In this document: piece after piece, positions 25,276 through 34,333 of the stretch
How positions within the stretch are numbered: position 1 is the first letter of the stretch
Layout of the letters: the number at the start of each line of letters is the position of its first letter
Assembly: GCF_032163395.1 (NCBI RefSeq)
Contig: NZ_CP119968.1
Span: 2,506,001-2,570,000, forward strand
From: Gloeocapsopsis dulcis
Lineage (GTDB): Bacteria > Cyanobacteriota > Cyanobacteriia > Cyanobacteriales > Chroococcidiopsidaceae
Direction of reading: 5' to 3'
DNA length: 64,000 nucleotides
Translations under genes and position numbers: made by a program
The notes under the pieces: generated by a model
Told to the model about the DNA's origin: nothing
The model's database searches: none
The model's input: the letters and a program-made list of their open reading frames with translations, nothing else

Positions 25276-25989
25276 ATGCTCACTTCACCTCAGCTACTAA
25301 AAGATATTTTCTTTTGTCCAGAAGAGTCTGATTTTTATGCATTTTGCATAGAATCATTAGTGTTAAACAATTGTCCTGCTTCAAAAACAATAGTTGAGTT
25401 TGGCTCAGGTGATGGTAGTCCAGTCATCAAATCATTACTAAGAACAAGATTTCCTGGTACAGTCCATGGATTTGAAATCAACAATTTAGCTTACGAAGCT
25501 GCTAAATCTAAAATAGAAGCATTTGAATTAGCGAGTAATTATGCAATACATAACGCATCATTTTTTGATGCGCCACCTAAAGCTGAATATTTAATCTCAA
25601 ATCCGCCCTATCTTCCTGCTAGAGATAACAAAATTTATCAACCGTTTCTTCATGGAGGACTAGACGGAATTACTATCACAAAAAAACTTTTATCTTTGGA
25701 TTACGAGAATGTATTAGTAATGATTGCTAGTTACTCCAATCCAGAAAGTTTAATCGATTACGCAATAACCAAAGGGTATGGTGTTGCTAATTTTATAGTT
25801 TCACCTTTAAAATTTGGTTACTACAGTTCTGATCCTAAAGTACAACAAAGAATTACCGAATTGAGAAAAAACAATCAGGCTTTTTACTCAGATAAAATCT
25901 ATATGCTAGCAGGTGTTTTATTTACAAAACAACATAGACTAACATCAGATTTGTCTAAAGAATTACTGCAACTTATGACAGCTTTATAA
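25276..25989 (+). CDS. SAM-dependent methyltransferase with NPPY motif
   Basis: The 237-residue protein has the SAM-binding loop VEFGSGDGSP near residue 40, the acidic residue GFEINN about 25 residues on, and SNPPYLPA near residue 110. NPPY is characteristic of amino-group methyltransferases such as HemK/PrmC and N6-adenine enzymes. It lacks an obvious PrmC N-terminal helical domain, so the target is uncertain. Codon use is AT-rich compared with neighbours and the gene is isolated, which may indicate acquisition by transfer. Confidence 0.75.
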   Translation: MLTSPQLLKDIFFCPEESDFYAFCIESLVLNNCPASKTIVEFGSGDGSPVIKSLLRTRFPGTVHGFEINNLAYEAAKSKIEAFELASNYAIHNASFFDAPPKAEYLISNPPYLPARDNKIYQPFLHGGLDGITITKKLLSLDYENVLVMIASYSNPESLIDYAITKGYGVANFIVSPLKFGYYSSDPKVQQRITELRKNNQAFYSDKIYMLAGVLFTKQHRLTSDLSKELLQLMTAL

Positions 25990-26013
25990 ATTCTTCTGCT
26001 ATTAATTAGCCCT

Positions 26014-26056
26014 AAAATTACGTCCCCTTTTGTTAATAATTAGGGGACGTAATTTT
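26014..26056. terminator. Bidirectional rho-independent terminator
   Basis: AAAATTACGTCCCC at 26014-26027 is perfectly complementary to GGGGACGTAATTTT at 26043-26056. The A-run and T-run at the two ends serve both strands. It sits between the convergent methyltransferase and iron-containing redox enzyme genes. Confidence 0.9.
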
Positions 26057-26058
26057 GT

Positions 26059-27117
26059 TTATTTGACCGCCATGCGATCAGCTTCCTTTGCCGATCGCAC
26101 GATCGCTTCGCCAGCGCGATCGCCCATTAGTTTTTCTTGATCGTATCCTAGCAAGATTTCCCAAGCTTGTTCGGGGTACTTATCGGCGAGTGGTAAAGCG
26201 ACATCATCCAACATCCAACGTCCGTGACGTTCGTCTTCCCGAATGTGCAACTCCCAGTAACCCATTGCAGCTTGAGAGACTCCCAAGCGTTGGGCGGCTG
26301 TAAGATAGTTACGATAAGCCGCAGGTCCTGCTACTTCAAAATACGTTAGTCCACCGTTATAGCGCAGGAAATAACGCTTGCATTCTGTAACTAGAAAGTT
26401 GTGGTTAGCACTAGCTAGCACTTCCCAAGGGACTAAATCAAAGTATGCTTCTGGTTCAGTGTTCATGCCAAACTCAGACAGCATCTGGGCAAAATAAGTA
26501 GAGTGCTTGCGCGATAAGCGACCATTACCATATTCTTCGATTAAAACTCTGGTAAGCGTTGCTTGTACTTCATTTGCTGCACCACCAAGAATCCGAGAAA
26601 GGCGGCTTCCTTCTACCAAGCCATCAAAGGAACCAATGGCGAGTATCCGGCGATAGCCTGCTTCAGTAGTTTGTTCGCGGATGTAACGGCTATCTTCAGA
26701 TAAAGGTGGATCGAGATCACGCGCACCGCGTTCAGCTAACCCTTGCTTCACATCTTCTTGTTGAAGTGCAGCAACATCAAGTTGTGCCAGTTCCCACGCT
26801 TGCCAAGGTACTTCAATGCGATCGCGCACATTACGTAAGTAAGCCGAACGTTCGTTAGTATAGTGCCGCAAATCGTCGTACCAGAACAACTTCAAGCGGT
26901 TAATTCGATACAACACGCGCTGTAAAAAACGATGGGCTGCTGCATCACCAGATCCGGCGTCATAGGCATCTTGGATGGCGCGCTCAAGCGATGCTTCAAA
27001 TTGACTGGCAAGTTCGGGTTGTACTGCCAGTTTTTCATCTAAATCTATCACGTCGAGCAGTTCTATAAATTGCTGCTCGGCTTTATTGTATGCGGTTTGG
27101 TTAGTCTGTGTAATCAT
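26059..27117 (-). CDS. Iron-containing redox enzyme family protein (heme-oxygenase-like fold)
   Basis: The 352-residue protein is alpha-helical and carries the carboxylate/histidine motif ELHIREDERHGRWMLDD near the C-terminus, with earlier candidates VLIEEYGNGRLSRKHS. This pattern fits the heme-oxygenase-like di-iron oxidase/oxygenase group. Members cut C-C bonds or oxidise amines or fatty acids; the substrate is unknown. The start at 27117 (MITQTNQTAYN) has GAGG close upstream; the frame extends to 27192 without a better site. It is divergent from the epimerase gene at 27284. Confidence 0.75.
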   Translation of the reverse strand: MITQTNQTAYNKAEQQFIELLDVIDLDEKLAVQPELASQFEASLERAIQDAYDAGSGDAAAHRFLQRVLYRINRLKLFWYDDLRHYTNERSAYLRNVRDRIEVPWQAWELAQLDVAALQQEDVKQGLAERGARDLDPPLSEDSRYIREQTTEAGYRRILAIGSFDGLVEGSRLSRILGGAANEVQATLTRVLIEEYGNGRLSRKHSTYFAQMLSEFGMNTEPEAYFDLVPWEVLASANHNFLVTECKRYFLRYNGGLTYFEVAGPAAYRNYLTAAQRLGVSQAAMGYWELHIREDERHGRWMLDDVALPLADKYPEQAWEILLGYDQEKLMGDRAGEAIVRSAKEADRMAVK

Positions 27118-27283
27118 CGCCTCAGCGGTAATGCTTTGGATAACATTGAACAAGTAACTACAATTGTCCGTAACGATCGCGTTGCAATACATCCACTCTG
27201 GAGGTAGATCGTCGAAGACACAAGAAAAATGATAGATTCACTTTGGAGCAATTGTTGAGATGACACCAGTTGGTGCAGATTAA

Positions 27284-28204
27284 ATGAAAGTAGCAATTAC
27301 AGGAGCCACAGGATTTGTCGGGAGTCTCTTGGTAGAACGCCTCCACGCCCAAGGCGAGCAAGTACTAGTTTTTACGCGCAATCCTACAAGCGCCCAACGA
27401 GTTTTTCCCAAAGAAGCTTATCCTAATGTCGAAATCGTTGCCTATAACCCTACTGAATCAGGTTCTTGGCAAAACGCGATCGCTGGTTGTGATGCGGTTG
27501 TCAATCTTGCCGGAGAATCGATCGCCGAAGGACGTTGGACACCACAGCGCAAGCAGGAAATTTTCAAAAGTCGCCAACTTGGTACCCAAAAAATTGTCGA
27601 AGCGATCGCCAAAGCAAACCCTAAACCCAAAGTTTTAGTCAATGCTTCTGCCATTGGCTACTATGGCACAAGTGAAACGGATACTTTTGATGAATCGAGT
27701 TCCTCTGGTAATGATTTTTTAGCAGAAGTTTGTCGTGCCTGGGAAACTGAGGCACAAAAAGTCTTAGATTATGATGTTCGCTTAGTTATCTTAAGATTTG
27801 GTATTGTTTTAGGAATGGGTGGGGCGATCACACGAATGGAAACTCCCTTCAAACTCTTTGCTGGTGGTCCAATTGGCAGTGGTCGTCAGTGGTTTTCCTG
27901 GATTCACCGCGATGACTTAGTTAGTTTAATTATTGTAGCAATCCAACGCGAAGATATTCAGGGTGTTCTCAACGCTACCGCACCTAATCCTGTACGGATG
28001 GCAGAATTTTGTCAAACGATGGGAGAAGTCATGAATCGTCCTTCTTGGCTACCAGTTCCTGGTTTTGCAATTGAGGCACTTTTAGGAGATGGCGCAATTG
28101 TTGTTTTAGAAGGACAAAAAGTTCTACCAAAACGGGCACAAGCTTATAATTTTGAGTTTCAGTACCCAAATGTTAAGCAAGCGTTAGCAGATATTTTGGT
28201 GTAA
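27284..28204 (+). CDS. TIGR01777-type epimerase/SDR protein
   Basis: The 306-residue protein starts MKVAITGATGFVGSLLVERL with the extended-SDR glycine motif. It continues with AVVNLAGESIAEGRWT, VNASAIGYYG and a C-terminal DUF1731-like segment (VRMAEFCQTMGEVMNRPSWL and VLPKRAQAY). This is the TIGR01777 family (SulA/YfcH-like), widely conserved in cyanobacteria and plastids with no settled substrate. It is a single gene with a convergent neighbour six bases downstream. Confidence 0.9.
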   Translation: MKVAITGATGFVGSLLVERLHAQGEQVLVFTRNPTSAQRVFPKEAYPNVEIVAYNPTESGSWQNAIAGCDAVVNLAGESIAEGRWTPQRKQEIFKSRQLGTQKIVEAIAKANPKPKVLVNASAIGYYGTSETDTFDESSSSGNDFLAEVCRAWETEAQKVLDYDVRLVILRFGIVLGMGGAITRMETPFKLFAGGPIGSGRQWFSWIHRDDLVSLIIVAIQREDIQGVLNATAPNPVRMAEFCQTMGEVMNRPSWLPVPGFAIEALLGDGAIVVLEGQKVLPKRAQAYNFEFQYPNVKQALADILV

Positions 28205-28209
28205 GACTT

Positions 28210-28467
28210 TTAGTTTTTGAGCTGTTGGCGTGAGTCTAATCGCTTGAATATCCAACTCGTTAGCCCACTAATAATTGAACCAGCCATCAGGATGCCGATC
28301 GCAGGCGTAAACACTGGCTGCCATAATTTATACCATAGGTCTAACCCCAGGGGAATATGGAGTGTATGACCAATAACTGCGATCGCAAGCCAAAAAAAAC
28401 TGAGTAAAACCAGGAAAAAATCGGCGACTAAGGCAGTATTTAACCAATTAAGTAGTTTATCTTTCAT
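28210..28467 (-). CDS. Small conserved membrane protein
   Basis: The 85-residue protein has two hydrophobic segments (DFFLVLLSFFWLAIAVIG and PVFTPAIGILMAGSIISGL) joined by a short loop, and a basic C-terminus. No family name is recognised. It converges on the epimerase gene, with only six bases between the stops. Confidence 0.7.
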   Translation of the reverse strand: MKDKLLNWLNTALVADFFLVLLSFFWLAIAVIGHTLHIPLGLDLWYKLWQPVFTPAIGILMAGSIISGLTSWIFKRLDSRQQLKN

Positions 28468-28580
28468 TTATTTAAAAATCATCACACCTCTTAACCACAG
28501 AAGTTAGGTACTGATAGCTAGAAGGAACTTTTTCGTCAATCTTTTAACCCCTAGCCCCAGCCTCTAATCTCCGATCCCTT

Positions 28581-29000
28581 TTAATTAAACAACCAGTTTT
28601 GTACTCGTTGCAGACTTTTCCACTCAGGCTTGCGAGTTAAACCATCATCAATACTTTGTTTAATTTCATCTCGCATCTCTGAGTCAATCATAATTAATTG
28701 CATTGCATGATCAATGTGTTCCCGTACTCCTTTTTGACCTGTTTCTAACATGGCAACCGCAAGATTCACGCGGGCTTGAGGATCGTGCGGTTGCAGCTTT
28801 ACTGCTTTTTGTGCTGCTTTGTACGCCGAGTTGGGTTTGTCATTTAGTAAATAAATCCACGCTAAACACGTCCAAGCCGCACTGCTTTTGGGAGCGCGAT
28901 CGCAAAGTTCTTGAAAAACTGGGATCAAAGTTGCTGGATCTTCACCAGCTTTATAACGTTCTATCGCAGTTTCAAATAGAGAGTCTACCGTTTCTGTCAT
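28581..29000 (-). CDS. TPR-repeat protein
   Basis: The 139-residue protein consists of tetratricopeptide helices: SAAWTCLAWIYLLNDKPNSA and YKAAQKAVKLQPHDPQARVN are clear repeat units. The C-terminal part includes EIKQSIDDGLTRKPEW. TPR proteins act as adaptors; the partner is unknown. It lies between two minus-strand genes with gaps over 100 bases. Confidence 0.82.
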   Translation of the reverse strand: MTETVDSLFETAIERYKAGEDPATLIPVFQELCDRAPKSSAAWTCLAWIYLLNDKPNSAYKAAQKAVKLQPHDPQARVNLAVAMLETGQKGVREHIDHAMQLIMIDSEMRDEIKQSIDDGLTRKPEWKSLQRVQNWLFN

Positions 29001-29037
29001 TACTAAATAACTGGGTGAAAATAAACGTAACTAAAGA

Positions 29038-29150
29038 CTGGTAATTGGCGAAGCCGCCGCATGCCGCCTGTGGGTTTCCAGGCGGAACGGCGGTAATTGG
29101 TAACTGGTCATCGAAAGCATCTCTAATACCTATTACCCATTACCTACCCT
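29038..29150. repeat. Intergenic repeat cluster with hairpin
   Basis: GGTAATTGGCGAAGCCGCCG opens the cluster. A hairpin follows, made of CCGCCTG and CAGGCGG around GTGGGTTTC, flanked by a second CGCCG/CGGCG pair. GGTAATTGGTAACTGG and ATTACCCATTACC come after it. The latter strings recur elsewhere in the window. This looks like a mobile or amplified intergenic palindrome rather than a terminator, because no T-run follows. Confidence 0.55.
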
Positions 29151-29175
29151 AAATTCTGACAAAATATCAACTTAA

Positions 29176-29529
29176 TTAAACTCCAAACGATTTACCGCAA
29201 CCACAAGTTTGGTTAGCGTTGGGGTTGGTAAATTGAAAGCCGCCACCAATCATAGCATCGCTATAGTCGAGCATTAAACCATAGAGATACAACATACTTT
29301 TGCGATCGCAGACAATTTTGAAGCCGTCGTAGTCATAGACTTCATCATCGCTACGGATTTTGCTGGGATCTTCAAAATCCATCATGTAGGACATTCCCGA
29401 ACAGCCGCCTTGACGAACACCAACTCGTAAACACAAATCTTTACCTTGTCGGTCGCGCAGAAACGTTACTTGGCGTAAAGCTGCTTCACTGAGTAGAATA
29501 CCGCGTTGTTGTGATGGTGCTTGTACCAT
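29176..29529 (-). CDS. Iron-sulfur cluster assembly protein, IscA/SufA/HesB family
   Basis: The 117-residue protein has the three conserved cysteines of A-type carriers, one in GGCSGMSY and two in the C-terminal TCGCGKSF. It also has the opening phrase [14 protein letters not shown]. These proteins carry iron or 2Fe-2S/4Fe-4S clusters to apo-targets. AGGAG lies upstream of the ATG at 29529. No suf or isc genes adjoin it, as is common in cyanobacteria. Confidence 0.93.
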   Translation of the reverse strand: MVQAPSQQRGILLSEAALRQVTFLRDRQGKDLCLRVGVRQGGCSGMSYMMDFEDPSKIRSDDEVYDYDGFKIVCDRKSMLYLYGLMLDYSDAMIGGGFQFTNPNANQTCGCGKSFGV

Positions 29530-29614
29530 AATTCAATCAAACTCCTGATAGACTTTTAGCGTAAACTTATGTCAGCTTTTGTGTTTATTTTAACGGCTGC
29601 TTAGATACAAAGGT

Positions 29615-29782
29615 TTGAAGAATTTGCTTTGCTCCTTTAAAAGCACTCCAAAGGTTTCTATCCTAGATATTGATGGGTTAAATACATACAAGATTTTTGA
29701 CCCTCAAACAGCAGAGGCTTGTAAAAAGGCTCTCAAAGTAATGCTTCACAATCGCATTGTTCTGGTTAGCTTGGTTATATGA
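29615..29782 (+). CDS. Possible small gene overlapping the next start (ATGA)
   Basis: An open frame of 55 codons runs from TTG 29615 to TGA 29780-29782, and the stop overlaps the ATG at 29779 of the following gene in an ATGA arrangement. The protein reads VSILDIDGLNTYKIFDPQTA and AEACKKALKVML near its end. There is no ATG. TTG is preceded by AAGG at very short spacing, and the frame is closed upstream at 29591. It is either a coupled small gene with an unusual start or a remnant of a longer gene. Confidence 0.35.
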   Translation: MKNLLCSFKSTPKVSILDIDGLNTYKIFDPQTAEACKKALKVMLHNRIVLVSLVI

Positions 29783-31410
29783 CAATGTCCTTAAATTGCT
29801 CTACCCGTCGTCGGCTACAAAAATTAAATCAGATCTCCAGTGTCTGGGAAGGAGATCGGCGTCCTTTGTCAGCTCACAAAGACTCAGAAGTACAAGGTGA
29901 ATGCATCTTGTGGGTAGACGGTTCGCAAGGCGTTGTTAGGGCGATGGATGTAGTCGCCCCAGAAAGTGGTCCAGAAGCTGTTGTGCGTACCCTGCTGCGG
30001 GCAATGGAACATCCCAATACTCCAGCCAAACCTGCACGTCCTCAAAAAATTGTCGTCAGCGATCGCGAATTACAATTCTTCTTGCGTGGTGTCCTTCAAG
30101 AACTCGAAATTGTGATTGACTATGTACCACAATTGCCACTCATTAACGAACTGTATCGTGGATTCCAAGAAGTGAGAGGCGAGTATACACCCGAACTACC
30201 ACCACAGTTTGCTGAACCACTTAAGAAAAAAGCCCTAGAAATATGGCAAGCTGCACCTTGGGAGTTGCTCGAAGAACATCAAATTTTGGCAATTGAGCTA
30301 AATCAAAACGATGTTGGTACACTTTATGCTTCGGTTATGGGAATGTTGGGAATGGAGTATGGAATTTTGTTCTATCGCTCTCAAGATTCACTGCGACGAT
30401 TTCGAGCTTCGGTTTTGTCTGAAGAAGAATCTCCAGAATTGTTAGAAGAAGCTTTTTTGAAGCAGGATTGTTTATTTTTAACGTTTGAACAAACAGCAGA
30501 CGAAGAAGATGAGGAAATCGATATTATCGATTTAGCAGATTTGCCAATAAGCCAAATTCAGCCTTCGTTTGGCATTATTCACCCGCTTGAAGGATTGCGT
30601 GCAGTACTCTATGAAGAAGAAGCAGCAGCAGTATTTCTCGCGCTGGACGTCCTCGCCCGATTTATCCGCAGTAAACGCCGTCAATTGAATGCAGAAGTGT
30701 TTCCAACTTTAAGCGATCGCTATCGTATTGCTTTACCAAAAAATAAAACTCGCAAAAGTGTGCAGGTTGATGTCACTGTTAACACGATGCCAGAATTGGC
30801 AGCAGAGTTAGAAGAAATGGCAGGTTTTAGCGATGACGAGGAGTTTGTGGTCGATGATGTACCAAGCTTAGGAACACTCAGAGATGATTTGATTCCTGAA
30901 GACTCTTTTCTTAGTCTTGGCGTCATCTCTTGGGAAATGGTAGAGCATTTGCGGGAAACTGTGACACATTTTGCCCAACCTGGAGAAATGTCCTCTGGAG
31001 GAGACGGCTTACCAGTTATTTTAATTCAAACCTCTCGTCCCAAAGCCAAAAATTTAATTGAAGCAATTCAAACAACTGGAGGACTTAAAGGTATTGGATT
31101 TAATCCTGGGGCAGACGTCTTTGGTGGCGATCGCTACGACTTAGGCGTTCTTCAAACTGAAAATGGAGAGTTATTTCTCTTTGGTGAATTTTTAGAAGAC
31201 GATCCCGTTCATGTTGCTGCTCGCAAAAAGTGGGACGAACGCTGTAAAAAAACTAAAGGCTACTGTGGTTTAATCATTGCCCGTGGCTTAATGGGTGCTT
31301 CGCGGGGACAACCACAATTACGCGACATGATGGCATTATTTGAAGCGCGATCGCTTTCACCGCAGGATTTAGGCATTGGTACGCTGCAACTCATGCCGCA
31401 ATTTGAATAA
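29779..31410 (+). CDS. Conserved cyanobacterial hypothetical protein (DUF6930-like N-terminus)
   Basis: The 543-residue protein has no motif that identifies a reaction. Residues about 40-130 (WVDGSQGVVRAMDVVAPESG, KIVVSDRELQFFLRGVL) resemble the DUF6930-type region found in several bacterial proteins of unknown role. There is an acidic stretch (TADEEDEEIDIIDLADL) and a C-terminal part with DLGVLQTENGELFLFGEF. It is soluble by composition. The first ATG is used; a second at codon 3 is equally possible. No ribosome site is visible, which fits coupling to the small frame upstream. Confidence 0.75.
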   Translation: MTMSLNCSTRRRLQKLNQISSVWEGDRRPLSAHKDSEVQGECILWVDGSQGVVRAMDVVAPESGPEAVVRTLLRAMEHPNTPAKPARPQKIVVSDRELQFFLRGVLQELEIVIDYVPQLPLINELYRGFQEVRGEYTPELPPQFAEPLKKKALEIWQAAPWELLEEHQILAIELNQNDVGTLYASVMGMLGMEYGILFYRSQDSLRRFRASVLSEEESPELLEEAFLKQDCLFLTFEQTADEEDEEIDIIDLADLPISQIQPSFGIIHPLEGLRAVLYEEEAAAVFLALDVLARFIRSKRRQLNAEVFPTLSDRYRIALPKNKTRKSVQVDVTVNTMPELAAELEEMAGFSDDEEFVVDDVPSLGTLRDDLIPEDSFLSLGVISWEMVEHLRETVTHFAQPGEMSSGGDGLPVILIQTSRPKAKNLIEAIQTTGGLKGIGFNPGADVFGGDRYDLGVLQTENGELFLFGEFLEDDPVHVAARKKWDERCKKTKGYCGLIIARGLMGASRGQPQLRDMMALFEARSLSPQDLGIGTLQLMPQFE

Positions 31411-31477
31411 GGGAAAGAGAAAGCAATGGCAAAATAAATACTACTAGGTCGGATTACGGTGAAGCAGGGTTATCAAG

Positions 31478-32080
31478 ATGACAACGTTACTCATTCAAAC
31501 GGAAAGCATTCCTCTGAAAGTCAACTTCCCTGCAATGGTTAAGATGACTGAAGGGCAGTTTTATGAATTTTGTCAGGCTAATCGAGATCTCCGCATTGAG
31601 CGCACCGCGACTGGAGACGTTGTCATCATGCCACCCGCTTTTTCAGATACTGGCAACCGCAACTTTAATATTGCTGCACAGCTTGGAAATTGGACAGAGC
31701 AAGATGATACAGGAGTAGGCTTTGACTCTAGCGCAGGTTTTACCCTTCCCAATGGAGCTATCCGATCGCCCGATGCATCCTGGATTAAGCGCAATCGTTG
31801 GGCTGCCTTGACGGAAGAGCAGAAAGCTTCATTTGCGCCCATTTGTCCAGATTTTGTTATAAAACTGCGTTCTGCTAGCGATACTCTCAGTGAATTGCAA
31901 TTCAAAATACAGGAATACATCAATAATGGCGCAGTCTTGGGTTGGCTAATTGATCGCAAAAATCGCACGGTGCATATTTATCGTCCCGATCGAGCACCTG
32001 AAATTTTAGATCGCCCTGAAATTGTTAGCGCTGATCCAGATCTACCTGGATTTACCTTACAGACGGTAAAGATTTGGTAA
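31478..32080 (+). CDS. Uma2-family (DUF820) PD-(D/E)XK nuclease-like protein
   Basis: The 200-residue protein has the Uma2 signature: TGDVVIMPPAFSDTGNRN, then RSPDASWIKRNRW with the first catalytic Asp, DFVIKLRSASD, and ELQFKIQEYINNGAVLGWLI with the downstream acidic/basic pair. The family is greatly expanded in cyanobacteria; nuclease activity is predicted from fold and the biological role is not known. It follows the 543-residue gene by 67 bases. Confidence 0.9.
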   Translation: MTTLLIQTESIPLKVNFPAMVKMTEGQFYEFCQANRDLRIERTATGDVVIMPPAFSDTGNRNFNIAAQLGNWTEQDDTGVGFDSSAGFTLPNGAIRSPDASWIKRNRWAALTEEQKASFAPICPDFVIKLRSASDTLSELQFKIQEYINNGAVLGWLIDRKNRTVHIYRPDRAPEILDRPEIVSADPDLPGFTLQTVKIW

Positions 32081-32299
32081 AAATTCTGTTTGAGCAAAGT
32101 CGCCACTCACAAATTCAGATATCATTGCATTTATGGTAGTTGCAAAGAAAGGTAGCACCAGAGTTGCAAAAACGAGTGTTTGCAGCACAATAAACTAGTT
32201 CAACAACCGCGACGCTCATAAATATCAAAAATGCTTGTATGCCATTAGAAAAGTAGCGATGGACAAGCAAGCGAACTAATAAGAACAGTCATTAAATTC

Positions 32300-33016
32300 T
32301 TAAGTCACAATAGTTACTTCCCCAGTATCGAGATCGTAGCGTCCCCCTGCAATTTTCAATTTGCCCTCTTCTACTAATCCAGTTAAAAGCTCTGATTGCT
32401 TCAGCTTGGTAACTTGATATCGAACATTCGCTACTACTGCATTCTCAACCAAATCTCCTAGTTGACCTTTTACCTCGGTCACCGCTGGTTTAATTGCTTT
32501 AGCGAAAGAGCCAATTTTACCAGGGAGCGGCTTATCTTGTACTGCTGCTGTGACTGCACCGCATCTTTCATGACCTAGCACCATAATTAGGGGAGTACCC
32601 AATAATGCTGCGGCATATTCAAGGCTGCCCAGCGCCTCATCCGTGACGATATTCCCCGCAATGCGAACGTCAAACAAATCCCCAATTCCCTGATCGAAGA
32701 TAATTTCCGCAGGTACTCGCGAATCGGCGCAACTGAGTAAAGTTGCAAATGGATGCTGTACTGTAGCAACTTCTTGCAAACGTATCTGTGATTGGTGGGG
32801 ATACTCAGGTTTGTGCTGGATAAACCGTTTATTCCCATTCAGCAATTTTTGTAGTGCTGCATCAGGACTATCAGGCTCGGTATCTGATGCAGCCGCCTCA
32901 GCTGGCTGAGCGTACCAAAATACGCTACCTGTAGCAGCAGCTGTAAGAGTAACTCCGCCAATGCCTACGAACTTTAAGAAGTCCCGCCGACCAATAAATC
33001 CATTTATCCGGCTCAT
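32300..33016 (-). CDS. Beta-carbonic anhydrase with twin-arginine signal
   Basis: The 238-residue protein begins with a Tat-type signal (GRRDFLKFVGIGGVTLTAAA) and so is probably periplasmic. The zinc site is complete: Cys-x-Asp-x-Arg in LLSCADSRVPAE and the His-Cys pair in GHERCGAV. It interconverts CO2 and bicarbonate. Start 33016 has AGGA six bases upstream. It lies 38 bases after sbtB and forms a unit with sbtA-sbtB, consistent with bicarbonate supply or CO2 recapture next to the transporter. Confidence 0.92.
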   Translation of the reverse strand: MSRINGFIGRRDFLKFVGIGGVTLTAAATGSVFWYAQPAEAAASDTEPDSPDAALQKLLNGNKRFIQHKPEYPHQSQIRLQEVATVQHPFATLLSCADSRVPAEIIFDQGIGDLFDVRIAGNIVTDEALGSLEYAAALLGTPLIMVLGHERCGAVTAAVQDKPLPGKIGSFAKAIKPAVTEVKGQLGDLVENAVVANVRYQVTKLKQSELLTGLVEEGKLKIAGGRYDLDTGEVTIVT

Positions 33017-33054
33017 ATCTTTCCTCAATCCCCTTCTTTAGAACCCAACACTTA

Positions 33055-33351
33055 TTAAAGAGAGGCAACACACCTGACAGATCTAATTTCCAGTGCGTCA
33101 GAAATATAACATGCACCCCCAAATTTATTTAGGATTGGTCTGATGTTTTCCACGACCGTCTTGACTTTATCTGGTAGGCAGAAAGCTATTACATAAACAT
33201 TGTCAAGCTCAGTTGCTTCTATTCTGCGACTTTTACTGACTACATTCCGAATGACAGTGTGTTCAGTCACGCCTGCCTTATGTAAACCATCTAAAATTTT
33301 TGCCAGTTCTATTGAATCAGTAGTGATTTCTATTCTTTTTGCTGGGTGCAT
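33055..33351 (-). CDS. sbtB: SbtB, PII-like regulator of the bicarbonate transporter
   Basis: The 98-residue protein shows the PII-like layout (KRIEITTDSIELAKILDGLH, a short T-loop region SRRIEATELD, NKFGGACYISDALEI) and directly follows sbtA, four bases after its stop. SbtB proteins form trimers, bind adenine nucleotides including cAMP, and bind SbtA. The C-terminus here is RSVRCVASL and lacks the CGPEGC tail with the redox cysteine pair seen in Synechocystis SbtB, so it belongs to a shorter variant. The start at 33351 is preferred to 33405, which would overlap sbtA. Confidence 0.85.
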   Translation of the reverse strand: MHPAKRIEITTDSIELAKILDGLHKAGVTEHTVIRNVVSKSRRIEATELDNVYVIAFCLPDKVKTVVENIRPILNKFGGACYISDALEIRSVRCVASL

Positions 33352-33355
33352 AATT

Positions 33356-34333
33356 TTATCTCCATAGCATCTCGATGCCGTACAGATATAAAGGAATACC
33401 AACAATGATATTGAAGGGAAATGTCAGCGCTAAAGCGGCAGTAACGTACAAACTGGGATTAGCTTCAGGAAGGGTCAACCTCATGGCAGCCGGAACCGCT
33501 ATGTAAGATGCACTCGCACACAGCACTGAAAATAAAAGGGCATTTCCTTGCGGCATACCAATCAGTTTAGCTAAAAGTATGCCGATCGCTGCATTGACTA
33601 GCGGTGTCAAGATAGAAAAGGAGATCAAGAATGGACCTGTTTTACCAAGGTCTTTAATTCTTGCAGCAGCCACCAGTCCCATATCTAATAAAAAGAACGT
33701 TAGAACTCCGTAAAATATTTCTTGGGTAAATGGCTCTTCTAACTTCCAACCTTTTTCGCCTGTCAGTGCACCGATGACAAGGCTTCCAACTAAGAGAAAA
33801 ACAGAACTGTTTAGAAAAGCTTCTCTCAAAACTTCAGACCAAGAAAAATCACCATCTTGTTTGTCTATGGCAAATAACTTCACCAGAAGTAAACCCACAA
33901 TAATGGCTGGAGATTCCATTAAGGCTAAAGCTGCTACCATGTACCCACTAAAATCTATGCCAAGTTCGTTTAAGAAAGAACCAGCGGTGATAAAGGTAAC
34001 TGCACTAATGGAACCATAAGTAGCGGCGATCGCCGCAGCATTGTATAAGTCCAGTTTAACTTTGAGAATGAAGAATGTGTAGATTGGTACAATGCAAGCC
34101 ATCATGATGGCTGCCAAGAGGGTGAGTACCACTTCTTGGCTAACACCGCTTTTGACAAGTTCACTTCCTCCTTTGAACCCAATAGCCAATAGAAGGTAAA
34201 GAGAGAAGAGTTTGGGCAAAGGCTGAGGAATTTCGAGATCCGACTTGAGAAAGACAGCCAACATTCCGAGAAAAAAGAAGAGTACTGGCGGACTCAGAAT
34301 GTTAGAAGCGATCAGACCTACATCCATTTCCAC
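33356..34333 (-). CDS. sbtA: SbtA, sodium-dependent bicarbonate transporter
   Basis: The 325-residue membrane protein belongs to the SbtA/DUF897 family: NILSPPVLFFFLGMLAVFLK at the start, GFKGGSELVKSGV, YMVAALALMESPAIIVGLLL and LCASASYIAVPAAMRLTLPE. About ten hydrophobic segments in two inverted halves are visible. It imports bicarbonate with sodium and is inhibited by SbtB at low-energy or dark states in known systems. A dyad upstream at 34405-34420 may serve its regulation. Confidence 0.93.
   Translation of the reverse strand: MEMDVGLIASNILSPPVLFFFLGMLAVFLKSDLEIPQPLPKLFSLYLLLAIGFKGGSELVKSGVSQEVVLTLLAAIMMACIVPIYTFFILKVKLDLYNAAAIAATYGSISAVTFITAGSFLNELGIDFSGYMVAALALMESPAIIVGLLLVKLFAIDKQDGDFSWSEVLREAFLNSSVFLLVGSLVIGALTGEKGWKLEEPFTQEIFYGVLTFFLLDMGLVAAARIKDLGKTGPFLISFSILTPLVNAAIGILLAKLIGMPQGNALLFSVLCASASYIAVPAAMRLTLPEANPSLYVTAALALTFPFNIIVGIPLYLYGIEMLWR

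Noticed and set aside
32081-32299. Hydrophobic minus-strand stretch (FIVLQTLVFATLVLPFFATT) between Uma2 and carbonic anhydrase
   Set aside because: Too short, with stops in the upstream part; the family cannot be named.
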